This document shows, in pieces, positions 1 through 7,542 of a stretch of DNA of 39,347 nucleotides (positions are counted from its first letter, which is position 1; each line of letters opens with the position of its first letter). This DNA comes from Bacillota bacterium (GTDB lineage Bacteria > Bacillota > Clostridia > Lachnospirales > Lachnospiraceae): positions 1 through 39,347 of the forward strand of contig JAEZGK010000018.1 in NCBI GenBank assembly GCA_023437365.1. The letters are read 5' to 3'. Below the pieces are notes generated by a model that was given only the letters and a program-made list of their open reading frames with translations, was not told the DNA's origin and searched no databases. A program made the position numbers and the translations under genes.

Positions 1-23
1 GGGTTCGAATCCCGTCTCGCGCT
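1..23 (+). tRNA. 3' end of a tRNA-Gly (partial at window edge)
   Basis: The first 23 bases equal the last 23 bases of the complete tRNA-Gly(GCC) at 39229-39300: the T-loop TTCGAAT, the T-stem 3' strand, the acceptor 3' strand and the U73-equivalent T. No CCA is encoded. Whether a full gene or only this fragment exists cannot be seen, because the window starts here. Confidence 0.6.
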
Positions 24-32
24 GTCATAAAG

Positions 33-64
33 AAAAAAGGATATCCTGAAGGATATCCTTTTTT
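33..64 (+). terminator. Rho-independent terminator after the left tRNA-Gly end
   Basis: A perfect hairpin has 14-bp arms (33-46 and 51-64) and a TGAA tetraloop. The arms start with an A-run and end with a T-run, so it can terminate in either direction. Confidence 0.9.
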
Positions 65-70
65 CTTTAT

Positions 71-357
71 TCGAGTCCAATCCTGGACTCGAAGTTCGAA
101 TGTCTCCGCTCCGCTCCGGTCCGCGCAGAGCCGAGGTCCCCCGGACCTCGTGCGCCGTCTCGCGCTTAATAAAAAAGTAGATCATCGTAAGATGATCTAC
201 TTTTTTATTCTGTCCTAGACCAGATTCAAACTCAACCAAACCGAGCTCTAGGAAGAATGAGAATGGAGGCACACACGCCGACATTCTTTTTCTTCCCACG
301 ACTTTGCGAAGCCAGGATGCAATCCTGCGGAGCAATATCGCTCCGGTCCGCGCAGGT
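71..357. other. Hairpin-dense non-coding block with a second tRNA 3' fragment
   Basis: No gene is visible. The block is a chain of inverted repeats: 71-79/84-92 (9 bp, loop 4), 132-139/143-150 (8 bp, loop CCC), 171-186/191-206 (16 bp), 213-219/247-253 (7 bp), 251-265/282-296 (13 of 15), 313-318/322-327 (6 bp) and 328-333/340-345 (6 bp). Bases 155-166 (CCGTCTCGCGCT) copy the tRNA-Gly acceptor end and are followed by their own terminator. A 17-base direct repeat (CGCTCCGGTCCGCGCAG) lies at 112-128 and 339-355. The GC-rich patches differ from the AT-rich surroundings. This may be the scar of a lost tRNA array or of repeated integration. Confidence 0.75.
171..206 (+). terminator. Second tRNA-type terminator hairpin
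   Basis: Perfect 16-bp arms (171-186 and 191-206) with loop GTAA are flanked by an A-run and a T-run. It follows directly on a 12-base copy of the tRNA-Gly acceptor end (155-166). The arrangement mimics the tRNA-terminator unit at the window ends, with a different stem sequence. Confidence 0.85.
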
Positions 358-1542
358 TTATATCCAAAACATCCACCAGTAATTAAACTTTGCCTTCGCT
401 AATCTCATTGTTATATATTCAATTGCATCCACATTACCATTATTAGTCAGTACCGCAAAAGCAAAATCAGCTTCCGGAATGATTACTCCCCTGGCATAAA
501 AAGTCCCCGCCGTTCCATCAAAACTAATATAGTTCTTTCCTAATATGTTTCCATCAAATGATCCTAACGCAAAATATTCACCTTGTTTAGCCAACTGTGG
601 ATCCTCTCCTATGTCAATATATTCGAAAGTTTCTTGACTTAAAAAACCACTCTTTCCTTTTAAACCAGATAAATGCAGCTGAACATATTTTGTAAAATCC
701 TCTGGGATCATACTCAAATCCCCTGCCGGTATTATTAAGGAATTTAAAGAATAATCAACATCCGGCCCAATAATCTGGACTAGTCCATTTTCATCAACGA
801 TATGTCCAAATGGCTGATTTTCCTTTATTTCATAGGGCCATCCAATTCTTGCGTCTATATCTAACTCCTTATAAATATATGTATTGATTAGCTCTTCATA
901 TGTTTTCCCTGTCACCTTTTCAATCATAGCACATGCTACTGCATAACTTGCATTTGAATATAGATATGCGAATTCACCACTTTCATTTTGATTTGCAGAA
1001 GGCTCAGTCATAATAAGATACTTCAGGAACTCTTCTTCTGGATTTTGTGCATTAAGTACATCTTCAGGAAACACCTCTGTCCCACTGGTATAGGCCTTAA
1101 TTCCCGCGCAGCATCTCAACAAATCCTCCAAGGTAATGTTATCATATGCAGCATTTGCAACTTCTTTCAAATCAGGAAACACTTCAAAAAAAGGTGTACT
1201 CCATTGAAGCTTTCCGGCTTCAACCTGCTTTGCTGCTATGAGAGATAGAATGGATTTTGAACATGAACCAATATGAAAATAATCACTTTCCGTAACGTAA
1301 TTCTCCGTTTTGTCTACTCTGACACCATTTATTGCTTTATAGAGTATATCATTTGAATCCATCACCTGGATAGAAATAGCTTGGATATTAAAAATTTTTT
1401 GAGCATCTGAAATTACCTCTTCCAAATACTCTTGATTTAGTGGTTTGTTTCTAATTATTGTTAAACAAATGATTGATACTAAGATTATTGACAGAAAAGA
1501 TAATCCGATCCATTTTAATACTTTAAATTTTTTCTTCTTCAT
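358..1542 (-). CDS. Membrane-anchored serine beta-lactamase-fold hydrolase
   Basis: This 394-aa protein belongs to the class C beta-lactamase/penicillin-binding-protein-like serine hydrolases. One N-terminal membrane helix (about residues 11-30) would place the catalytic domain outside the cell. The catalytic SxxK is S93-C-S-K96, the YxN motif is Y195-S-N197, and the third motif is a variant F-D-G (341-343) where HxG or KTG is usual. The start ATG has AGGAG seven bases upstream. It is transcribed away from the MerR gene at 1624 across an 81-bp gap with a perfect dyad, so that regulator probably controls it. Its stop codon lies 2 bases from the GC-rich repeat at 339-355. The family includes esterases and peptidases, so the substrate is unknown; a resistance role is not supported. 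Confidence 0.85.
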   Translation of the reverse strand: MKKKKFKVLKWIGLSFLSIILVSIICLTIIRNKPLNQEYLEEVISDAQKIFNIQAISIQVMDSNDILYKAINGVRVDKTENYVTESDYFHIGSCSKSILSLIAAKQVEAGKLQWSTPFFEVFPDLKEVANAAYDNITLEDLLRCCAGIKAYTSGTEVFPEDVLNAQNPEEEFLKYLIMTEPSANQNESGEFAYLYSNASYAVACAMIEKVTGKTYEELINTYIYKELDIDARIGWPYEIKENQPFGHIVDENGLVQIIGPDVDYSLNSLIIPAGDLSMIPEDFTKYVQLHLSGLKGKSGFLSQETFEYIDIGEDPQLAKQGEYFALGSFDGNILGKNYISFDGTAGTFYARGVIIPEADFAFAVLTNNGNVDAIEYITMRLAKAKFNYWWMFWI

Positions 1543-1562
1543 ACTTTGTTCTCCTTTACAAT

Positions 1563-1597
1563 TTTATGCTAAATGACTATACTTTAAATAGCATAAA
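1563..1597. promoter_or_regulatory. Perfect dyad in the divergent serine hydrolase/MerR promoter region
   Basis: The arms TTTATGCTA (1563-1571) and TAGCATAAA (1589-1597) are exact inverted repeats separated by 17 bases. The dyad is centred in the 81-bp gap between two divergent genes, one of which encodes a MerR-type regulator. It is a good candidate for the operator of that regulator (inference). Confidence 0.6.
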
Positions 1598-1623
1598 CTA
1601 TAACCTAAGGGGAATGTCAACAG

Positions 1624-2412
1624 ATGAATGAAACATATTTTTCAATCGGGGAAATTGCTAAAATAAAAGGTGTCACAAAAAAAGCATTACGATTTTATGA
1701 AAAGATAGGACTATTGTTACCTTTTTACGTTGATCCTGCTAATCACTATCGCTATTATCATATAAACCAAATGCTACAAATCGATGTAATAAAAGCAGCT
1801 AGAACTCTAGATATTAGCCCTATTGACTTAATTCCTTTCTTTAAACATCAAGATACTGACGGCTTAATTAAGTTACTTCAATCACATGGGAACAAAATTC
1901 AAATTAAAATCAACGAGTTACAAGGAGTTTTAACTAGTATTGAAAACATTCAAAGCAATATACATGATGCGAAAGTTTCTGCCTTTACAAACGATGTCTA
2001 CAAAAAGGAAATACCTGAACGTTACATTATTACGAAACCATTTGACAAATCAGCCAATCCAAATAAAATTCAAAATGATTACTCAAAATTAGATATTCTT
2101 GTTGATCAGATAAATGGCATTGCTACTTACGAATCCGGTATTCTATTCGAATTAAATGAAAATGAAGCCATACCAAATTTTATTTATACAACCATTGCAA
2201 AGCCTGTGAGTCACCCGAGTTGCCAGCTTATTGCTAAAGGTTGCTATGTCTGTGTTTGCTATGACAAACATAACATTATCGCATGTCAAGAAAAAATTAT
2301 GAAGTATATTATGAAGTACAATCTTACTCCAAAGGGCATGGTACAAGTTGAATTATTAACCGATTTATTTCATTCTGATGATCAGAAATGGGAATTACAA
2401 ATTTGTATATAA
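1624..2412 (+). CDS. MerR-family transcriptional regulator with effector-binding domain
   Basis: The 262-aa protein opens with a MerR winged helix-turn-helix (about residues 5-75: SIGEIAKIKGVTKKALRFYE, with the wing ending in YRYY). A coiled helix follows to about residue 115, then a C-terminal part of about 130 residues resembling the GyrI/BmrR effector fold, which binds drugs or other small molecules. A GGGG-type ribosome site lies about ten bases before the ATG. It is divergent from the serine hydrolase and is likely to regulate that gene and itself through the dyad at 1563-1597. The ligand cannot be predicted. The DNA-binding part is clear; the effector-domain call is weaker. Confidence 0.85.
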   Translation: MNETYFSIGEIAKIKGVTKKALRFYEKIGLLLPFYVDPANHYRYYHINQMLQIDVIKAARTLDISPIDLIPFFKHQDTDGLIKLLQSHGNKIQIKINELQGVLTSIENIQSNIHDAKVSAFTNDVYKKEIPERYIITKPFDKSANPNKIQNDYSKLDILVDQINGIATYESGILFELNENEAIPNFIYTTIAKPVSHPSCQLIAKGCYVCVCYDKHNIIACQEKIMKYIMKYNLTPKGMVQVELLTDLFHSDDQKWELQICI

Positions 2413-2711
2413 TAGACTCATTTCAGTTATTATCTCATAGGGTGGATAAACCAGAAATTATCCAAGAACTTTGTCTGCTTTTCTTCTGCCCCCTGCACCT
2501 TTTAGCTGTCCTTTAAATTCACCTACCTAAATAAGTGATTCACCAAAATCATTAATTGCCTTTTACAGACCAAAAACCGATGAAATAATTATAGTATACG
2601 ATTTACTGGAAATTAATTCTTGCTATTCTGGATTAATTAGATATAATAATCTTAGAATTTGGCTAAACATAGATTAACCGCATTTTTAAATCTATTTTGG
2701 GGAGATATAAG
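2413..2711 (+). promoter_or_regulatory. Intergenic region with promoter for the flavodoxin-fold reductase
   Basis: TTGCTA (2620-2625), 16 bases, then TATAAT (2642-2647) forms a plausible sigma-A promoter about 65 bases before the ATG at 2712. The rest of this 299-bp gap is AT-rich with no gene or strong hairpin. Confidence 0.55.
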
Positions 2712-3509
2712 ATGAAATATTTAATAATAAATGGTAGTCCACACAAAGGGAACACTTGGAAACTAGTGGAATTAGTAAAATATGAATTACAAGCACTTTG
2801 TGATTCGGCGGTCTTTGATGAAATCCATTTGAATGATTTAAATTTACCCTTTTGTTCTGGCTGTAGTCTTTGTTTTAGAAAGGGACACACATATTGTCGA
2901 CATAACGCCATTATGACAAAGTTAATTAATGCAATTGACAACGCAGATGGCGTAATATTTATAACTACTACTTTTTTCTTTAGTGAAACTGCATTGGTAA
3001 AAAATTTTATAGACCATATGTGTTCTTTCACACACCGTCCTCAATTCTTTCGAAAAAGAGCAATTGTAATAACTACTACCGCAGGTGCAGGCGCAAAGTC
3101 AGCTGCAAAAAGAGTTGCAGGTTTCCTTGGTGCCATTGGTTTTAATCGCACCTATTTACTCACAACGTCTACGATGAGCTGGAATGATTATAAACCAAAT
3201 GATAAAATCAAAAAAAGATGTGCTTTACTTGCACAGAAATTTCACAAAGATACATTAACAAATAAACTTAGAAGTCCACATTGGGGCTTGTTGATTCCCT
3301 ACAATTTATTTAGAGGTATGATGCCAGCTTATGCGGTTGGCACTCAATATGAGAGCTTAGATGGCGTATATTGGACTGAGCCACAAAGGGTAAATAATGT
3401 ATATGACAATAACATCCCCCTGCCATTTTACAAAAAAATGTTTGGAACCATTTTTTATTTTATTGGCAAATTAGCAGGTAAGTTTGTTACAATTACATAC
3501 AGGAAATGA
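2712..3509 (+). CDS. NAD(P)H-dependent FMN reductase-like flavodoxin-fold protein
   Basis: The 265-aa protein belongs to the NADPH-dependent FMN reductase/iron-sulfur flavoprotein group. It begins with the FMN phosphate-binding loop (MKYLIINGSPHKGNTWK, G8-S-P-H). At about residues 51-65 it has a cysteine cluster (CSGCSLC, then a cysteine after HTY) like the CxxC-type motifs of iron-sulfur flavoproteins. A hydrophobic stretch (ADGVIFITTTFFF) matches the strand that contacts the flavin ring. The ATG at 2712 is preferred over an upstream TTG because GGGGAGA sits seven bases before it. The last 90 residues are a family-specific extension with aromatic segments. It is probably a cytosolic redox enzyme; the electron acceptor is unknown. 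Confidence 0.82.
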   Translation: MKYLIINGSPHKGNTWKLVELVKYELQALCDSAVFDEIHLNDLNLPFCSGCSLCFRKGHTYCRHNAIMTKLINAIDNADGVIFITTTFFFSETALVKNFIDHMCSFTHRPQFFRKRAIVITTTAGAGAKSAAKRVAGFLGAIGFNRTYLLTTSTMSWNDYKPNDKIKKRCALLAQKFHKDTLTNKLRSPHWGLLIPYNLFRGMMPAYAVGTQYESLDGVYWTEPQRVNNVYDNNIPLPFYKKMFGTIFYFIGKLAGKFVTITYRK

Positions 3510-4064
3510 GCATCTCCTTTAATAATCTGCTTTTATGTATTATAAAATATGTGCACTATTATGTGCACATAAATCAGAAGTGGATGGAACCCCTTTCTTT
3601 TCAGTATTTGTAGGATAGGATTATGGTAACTAACTTCCTCAGACTTCTTATAAAGGACTCTAAGGATTTTCTTTTTATTCGATTTGAGTACGCGTGAGTA
3701 TGTCGATTCTTTTCATACCCGAAAGTAATTCTAGCACTATCTGTTTGGTCTTTTCTTTCCTAGGTTGTTCAGCATATTCGCAATCTTCATTAGGTCTGAC
3801 ATCAAAAAATTCTGTAATCGTTTACCCATATAAAAAATGTAATGTGTAATATATAAAATGTAATGTGTAATGCTATTGGAATATGTTGGCATGGTTAAAA
3901 TATGAATGATATACTAATCATAGCCAAATTATACGAAAAAACTAATTCAATCTGTTTCTACTTATGTTCAAGAGACAAAATTTCAAACCGCAAATGCAAC
4001 GCTAAAATTCTGCTTCCTACTATATAAGTGAAGGCCTTTAATAAAGCGCAAAGGAAATGATGAT
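3510..4064. other. 555-bp intergenic region: dyad, direct repeats, promoter
   Basis: A perfect dyad, TATGTGCAC (3548-3556) and GTGCACATA (3563-3571), follows the reductase gene without a T-run. Two identical 17-base copies of AAAATGTAATGTGTAAT lie at 3834-3850 and 3855-3871. A promoter for the sigma-factor gene is read as TTGGCA (3886-3891), 18 bases, TATACT (3910-3915). On the minus strand, 3690-3830 has short open frames (for example 30 codons at 3737-3829) without a ribosome site. These could be a worn gene remnant, but I cannot identify one. Confidence 0.5.
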
Positions 4065-4622
4065 ATGGATGATGAAATGATAATTAATTTGTACTGGGAA
4101 CGTTCCGAGGCTGCTATTACCGAAACAGCAAATAAATATGGGAGATATTGCCGAGCTATTGCATTTAATATACTCTCAAATAACGCAGACGCAGAGGAAT
4201 GTGAAAATGATACATACATGGCTGCATGGAACTCAATGCCTCCAACTCGTCCAAATAAATTATTGGCTTTTTTGGGAAGATTGACGCGTAATATTGCTCT
4301 TGACCGTTATGACTATAATAAGGCAAAGAAACGTAACGGTGAATTTGATACACTTTTGTCAGAACTAGGAGACATTATTTTTTCTCAGATTGATGTGGAG
4401 GAAGAATACGAGGCAAAAGAAGTATCAAAATTTATCAGCGAGTTTTTACATGGCAGTAATGTTGAAAACAGAGTAATATTCCTTCGGAGATATTGGTTTT
4501 CAGATTCCATCAACGATATTTCTGTGCAGTTTGGAATGAGTGAAAGCAAGGTAAAATCTATATTATATAGAATGAGGAAAAAGCTAAAAAAGTATCTTGA
4601 GAAGGAGGGTGTTATATTATGA
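4065..4622 (+). CDS. ECF-type RNA polymerase sigma factor
   Basis: The 185-aa protein has the layout of an extracytoplasmic-function sigma-70 factor. Region 2 covers about residues 18-90, with the DAEECENDTYMAAWNSMPP core that binds polymerase and the -10 element. Region 4 covers about 128-180, with the HTH ISVQFGMSESKVKSILYRMR that reads the -35 element. AAGGA lies about nine bases before the ATG, and a promoter is visible 150 bp upstream. The stop codon overlaps the start of the next gene (ATGA), so the two are translationally coupled, as is usual for a sigma/anti-sigma pair. Its regulon is not evident from the window. Confidence 0.9.
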   Translation: MDDEMIINLYWERSEAAITETANKYGRYCRAIAFNILSNNADAEECENDTYMAAWNSMPPTRPNKLLAFLGRLTRNIALDRYDYNKAKKRNGEFDTLLSELGDIIFSQIDVEEEYEAKEVSKFISEFLHGSNVENRVIFLRRYWFSDSINDISVQFGMSESKVKSILYRMRKKLKKYLEKEGVIL

Positions 4623-5371
4623 ATAAAAAGTTACTATATAAAGAAATTGGCTTAATTGATGATTACCTGATAGAAGAGGCTACAGATATAGCACTTATTA
4701 AATCGAGAAAGAGGCAACAGACAAGATGGATATCTATAGCAGCATCAATTGTCTTGCTAATAGGTGTAGGTGTGATAACATTATTGCTTCATAATGGGAA
4801 TTTCAATGCTGATGTTCCCAAGGATATCTGCGAAAACAGCAAAGTCGTTGAAAAAGACAATGATGAAAATGTAACTAGTGATAATTCAGATTTTAAGGGC
4901 TTCGCAATTACTTCATACACCATGAAGAAAAATAATGAAGAATATTTGTCAGCTAATTATATGAATGAGACAACGGCTACCGTAATGGAGCCTAACGTGA
5001 AAATTTTACTGGCACGTTATAGTCCATTAATGAGTTCTGTGCCCGGGTTACCTTTTACCTTTGACATTACTGATAAAAATAATAAAGTAGATTGCATATC
5101 AGTACGTGTCGATTATGGGAAATTACTCATGTGGGACGCAAAAAAAGATGCATCTGTATATGATTGTGGAACAGAATACACCTGCAATATTGGAGATACA
5201 TTATATTGGTCACCTTTAAACGAAGCAGAAAATAGTATTGTTTCTAATACAACAATAATCGTTACAGCAATAAAGGATGAGAAAGAAATTGGACATCAGA
5301 CAATAAATATTATATTTGATGGTGAGAACTACTTTGCAGTAGTTGATGAATTCAAGAGCACTTCTGTATAA
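4619..5371 (+). CDS. Putative membrane anti-sigma factor
   Basis: The 250-aa protein has about 35 cytoplasmic residues, one membrane helix (about 36-57: RWISIAASIVLLIGVGVITL) and about 190 residues outside. The N-terminal segment is charged and short, without the zinc anti-sigma HxxxCxxC motif, so it is a non-ZAS type. The start codon overlaps the sigma gene by four bases, with a strong AAGGAGGG in front. Position and topology imply that it holds the sigma factor at the membrane and senses an outside signal (inference). The extracellular domain is not one I recognise; it is beta-rich in appearance and has cysteines near residues 181 and 188. Confidence 0.65.
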   Translation: MNKKLLYKEIGLIDDYLIEEATDIALIKSRKRQQTRWISIAASIVLLIGVGVITLLLHNGNFNADVPKDICENSKVVEKDNDENVTSDNSDFKGFAITSYTMKKNNEEYLSANYMNETTATVMEPNVKILLARYSPLMSSVPGLPFTFDITDKNNKVDCISVRVDYGKLLMWDAKKDASVYDCGTEYTCNIGDTLYWSPLNEAENSIVSNTTIIVTAIKDEKEIGHQTINIIFDGENYFAVVDEFKSTSV

Positions 5372-5763
5372 ATTACCAAGGAACAAATTCTGAATTGCTA
5401 CCCTGCCTTTCGCATGGCTTCTACCTCCAAATGCATTTCTGCTTCACAATAGTTATCCTATTTTTATATATGCCTATAGCCTGTATACACTTATAGACAG
5501 CTTACTAGCCTTTGATATGATGTTATCTGGGTTACTTTTTCTTTTATTGGATTGGAAAGGTAACTATTACAAAAGGTAGAAATTTCCGGACATTTATTCT
5601 ATACTATATACAGTTAGATTTTTTAGCTGTGTTGGTAACCGAAGTGACTACTTTTCGAGGTTTTTAAATTCTCTACAGAAAAACCGTTTTACTCATTGAC
5701 TCTTCCTTTGGGGAAGCCTTTATACTAGACTCATCACAATAAAACAGAAAAGAGGTCGAATAA
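5372..5763 (+). promoter_or_regulatory. 392-bp gap with a MerR-type promoter (19-bp spacer)
   Basis: TTGACT (5696-5701) and TATACT (5721-5726) are separated by 19 bases, longer than the 17 of ordinary promoters. This stretched spacing is the hallmark of promoters activated by MerR proteins, which untwist the DNA. Inside the spacer lies a dyad, CTTCC (5702-5706) and GGAAG (5712-5716). The promoter ends 37 bases before a MerR gene, so it is very probably autoregulated. Nothing else is recognised in the gap. Confidence 0.8.
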
Positions 5764-6747
5764 ATGAACCAGCTAATCAAAATCAAAGATGTATCAAGTA
5801 AATACAGCATAACAGCCCGTACACTGCGCTATTATGAGGATATGGGACTGATCAACAGTATCAGAAGCGATGACTACGCATACAGGATGTACGACGAGAG
5901 CGCTGTAAAGCGTCTAGAACAGATACTGATATTGCGCAAGCTGAACATTAGTATTAAAGACATTCAGCGTATTTTCAGCACGTCCAGTTCTGACATAGTG
6001 TTAGAAGTATTGGAAAAGAAAGTTCAGAACATAGACGATGAAGTCGCTCTCCTGCATGAGTTAAAGGATATTGTTCTGGACTTCATACATGAAATAGAAC
6101 GAGTAGATTTTGCTGACAATTCCGACATACAATTGCTGTATGACAAAGCGAAGGAACTGGAAACACAGTTGATAAGCGTTGACTATATTGGCAAGCCCTC
6201 TAATATAAACCGCTTGCTTGAAATAACGGAACAACTAGATAAAAAAATCCCTGATGTAATGGTCGTCAGGATACCAAGCTTCAAAGCGGTAACGTCCGGT
6301 GACCAACCGTGGGGGGAAATGTTCAAAGAAGGCGGATATATGAACCAATTGTGGCAGCATTGTCATTTGTACAAAAGTGTAATATTCGATTGCTTTGATT
6401 TTTTACTGACTAAGGATGACATAGCGGAGTGGATATGTGCTGTGAAGGATGGTGTAACAGACACCGATGTAAGCCCTTTGAAATTAATCGATTTTCCGGG
6501 AGGGTTATACGCTATGGCAGTCAGCATTGATGAAGATAACGAGAGCATACAAAAGGTGGAAGATAAAGTTAGCCGATGGATTGAGAGCACAAATTTTGAA
6601 TATGACAAAGTCCGCAGTGTTATGTTCAATATGCCTTATTTATACGAAGATGGTAGAGATATTGCTTATATAGAAATAGAAAAGGGACTGGGTTATAAGC
6701 AAATGCAAAGATATTTTCCAATCAAGCTAAAGGATGACTTTAAGTAA
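5764..6747 (+). CDS. MerR-family regulator with GyrI-like ligand domain
   Basis: The 327-aa protein has an N-terminal MerR HTH (about residues 5-75; the recognition segment includes ITARTLRYYEDMGLI, and the wing ends in RMYD). A dimerisation helix covers about 76-125. A C-terminal domain of about 150 residues (from MVVRIPSFKAVT to the end) resembles the BmrR/GyrI small-molecule-binding fold. The gene sits just behind a 19-bp-spacer promoter with an internal dyad, so autoactivation is likely. It is followed after 17 bases by the DUF6273 gene, which is probably co-transcribed and ligand-controlled. The inducer cannot be inferred. The C-terminal assignment is by fold-like pattern only. Confidence 0.88.
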   Translation: MNQLIKIKDVSSKYSITARTLRYYEDMGLINSIRSDDYAYRMYDESAVKRLEQILILRKLNISIKDIQRIFSTSSSDIVLEVLEKKVQNIDDEVALLHELKDIVLDFIHEIERVDFADNSDIQLLYDKAKELETQLISVDYIGKPSNINRLLEITEQLDKKIPDVMVVRIPSFKAVTSGDQPWGEMFKEGGYMNQLWQHCHLYKSVIFDCFDFLLTKDDIAEWICAVKDGVTDTDVSPLKLIDFPGGLYAMAVSIDEDNESIQKVEDKVSRWIESTNFEYDKVRSVMFNMPYLYEDGRDIAYIEIEKGLGYKQMQRYFPIKLKDDFK

Positions 6748-6764
6748 TATACGGGGAGGCACTT

Positions 6765-7367
6765 ATGCAAGTAGGAGATAAAATAATATTTGGCAAATAC
6801 GAATGGCGAGTACTTGACATAAATAACGATACGGCTTTGATTATAACTGAATATATCATAGAACAGCGCCCTTACCATGATGCTTATAAAGACATCACAT
6901 GGGCTGACTGTTCATTAAGAAAATATTTGAACGGTGAATTTTATGATAAATTTAGCGCAGCTGATCGATCAAGAATAATTCCCGTAATAAACAGGAATCC
7001 TGACAATCAGTGGTATGGTTCAAAGGGGGGAGCTGATACGAGGGATAATATATTTTTGTTAAGTCTTGAGGAAGTAACATGCCAGTATTTCGGAGATAGC
7101 AGCTCAAAGCTTTATAACCCGAAAAAAAATCAAAGATATTGGTTTGAACGAAAAGATGAAAATAACAGTAAGCGGATCACAAGACTTGAGGGCGAAGAAT
7201 GGTGTAATTGGTGGTGGCTTCGTACGCCCGGTCGCGTCAATATAAAAACCGTGTACATCCATGGTGACGGAAATATTGGTATCCAAGGCAACAATATATT
7301 GAAAGGCAACATCGCCGATGGTAAATGTTTAGGTGGGGTCCGTCCCGCTTTGTGGCTGAAGATGTAA
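6765..7367 (+). CDS. DUF6273-like protein of unknown function
   Basis: The 200-aa protein has the pattern I associate with DUF6273: an opening of G-KYEWRVLDI, a middle stretch (ITWADCSLRKYLNGEF), a WWLRTPG motif at about residues 149-155 and a GVRPALWLKM end. The WWLR-G...GVRP-LW ending is reminiscent of C-type-lectin/formylglycine-enzyme folds, which suggests a binding module (inference). There is no signal peptide or membrane helix. GGGGAGG precedes the ATG. It follows the MerR gene by 17 bases and ends before a bidirectional terminator, so the two form a closed operon. The biochemical role is unknown. Confidence 0.7.
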   Translation: MQVGDKIIFGKYEWRVLDINNDTALIITEYIIEQRPYHDAYKDITWADCSLRKYLNGEFYDKFSAADRSRIIPVINRNPDNQWYGSKGGADTRDNIFLLSLEEVTCQYFGDSSSKLYNPKKNQRYWFERKDENNSKRITRLEGEEWCNWWWLRTPGRVNIKTVYIHGDGNIGIQGNNILKGNIADGKCLGGVRPALWLKM

Positions 7368-7480
7368 TTGTATGAGATAATAAGCATAACACCACCTACA
7401 GTCAAATACAGCGAGTAACACAACTAATCTCGCAGAGGAGCTAAAAGCTTTGGAGGGGCTTACATATAACTGATAAATTG

Positions 7481-7523
7481 GAGGGGTTGCCGCACATTGA
7501 TTTAGTGCGACAGCCCCTCTTTC
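7481..7523. terminator. Bidirectional terminator hairpin between convergent genes
   Basis: GAGGGG-TTGCC-GCAC (7481-7495) pairs with GTGCG-ACA-GCCCCTC (7505-7519) and is followed by T residues. It separates the plus-strand MerR/DUF6273 operon from the minus-strand channel gene. A related hairpin is at 38498-38558. Confidence 0.75.
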
Positions 7524-7542
7524 CATAGTCCGATATGATAAA

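Larger units (their letters stand above)
1..70 (+). repeat. Left copy of 70-bp perfect direct repeat (tRNA-Gly 3' end plus terminator)
   Basis: Bases 1-70 are identical to 39278-39347 in the same orientation. The repeat holds the T-arm 3' part and acceptor strand of tRNA-Gly, then a short spacer and a perfect terminator hairpin. Repeats of a tRNA 3' end are the usual form of attachment sites of integrated elements, but no recombinase is encoded between the copies. Two ordinary tRNA-Gly genes with the same terminator would also give this repeat. The sequence upstream of base 1 decides between these and is not visible. Confidence 0.95.

Noticed and set aside
358..1542. Beta-lactam resistance gene
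   Set aside because: The motifs place it in the broad serine hydrolase group; the third motif is a D-G variant and the context does not support resistance.
2697..2711. Upstream TTG start for the flavodoxin-fold protein
   Set aside because: The TTG lies on the ribosome site that serves the ATG at 2712, where the family N-terminus begins.
3548..3571. TATGTGCAC/GTGCACATA dyad as a terminator
   Set aside because: Stem of only 9 bp and no T-run; it is recorded only as a dyad in the gap.
3737..3829. Minus-strand 30-codon frame and overlapping open frames
   Set aside because: No ribosome site and no recognisable family; at most a gene remnant.
6765..7367. DUF6273 protein as a variable target of a diversity-generating retroelement
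   Set aside because: The GVRP ending recalls such proteins, but there is no reverse transcriptase and no template repeat in the window.
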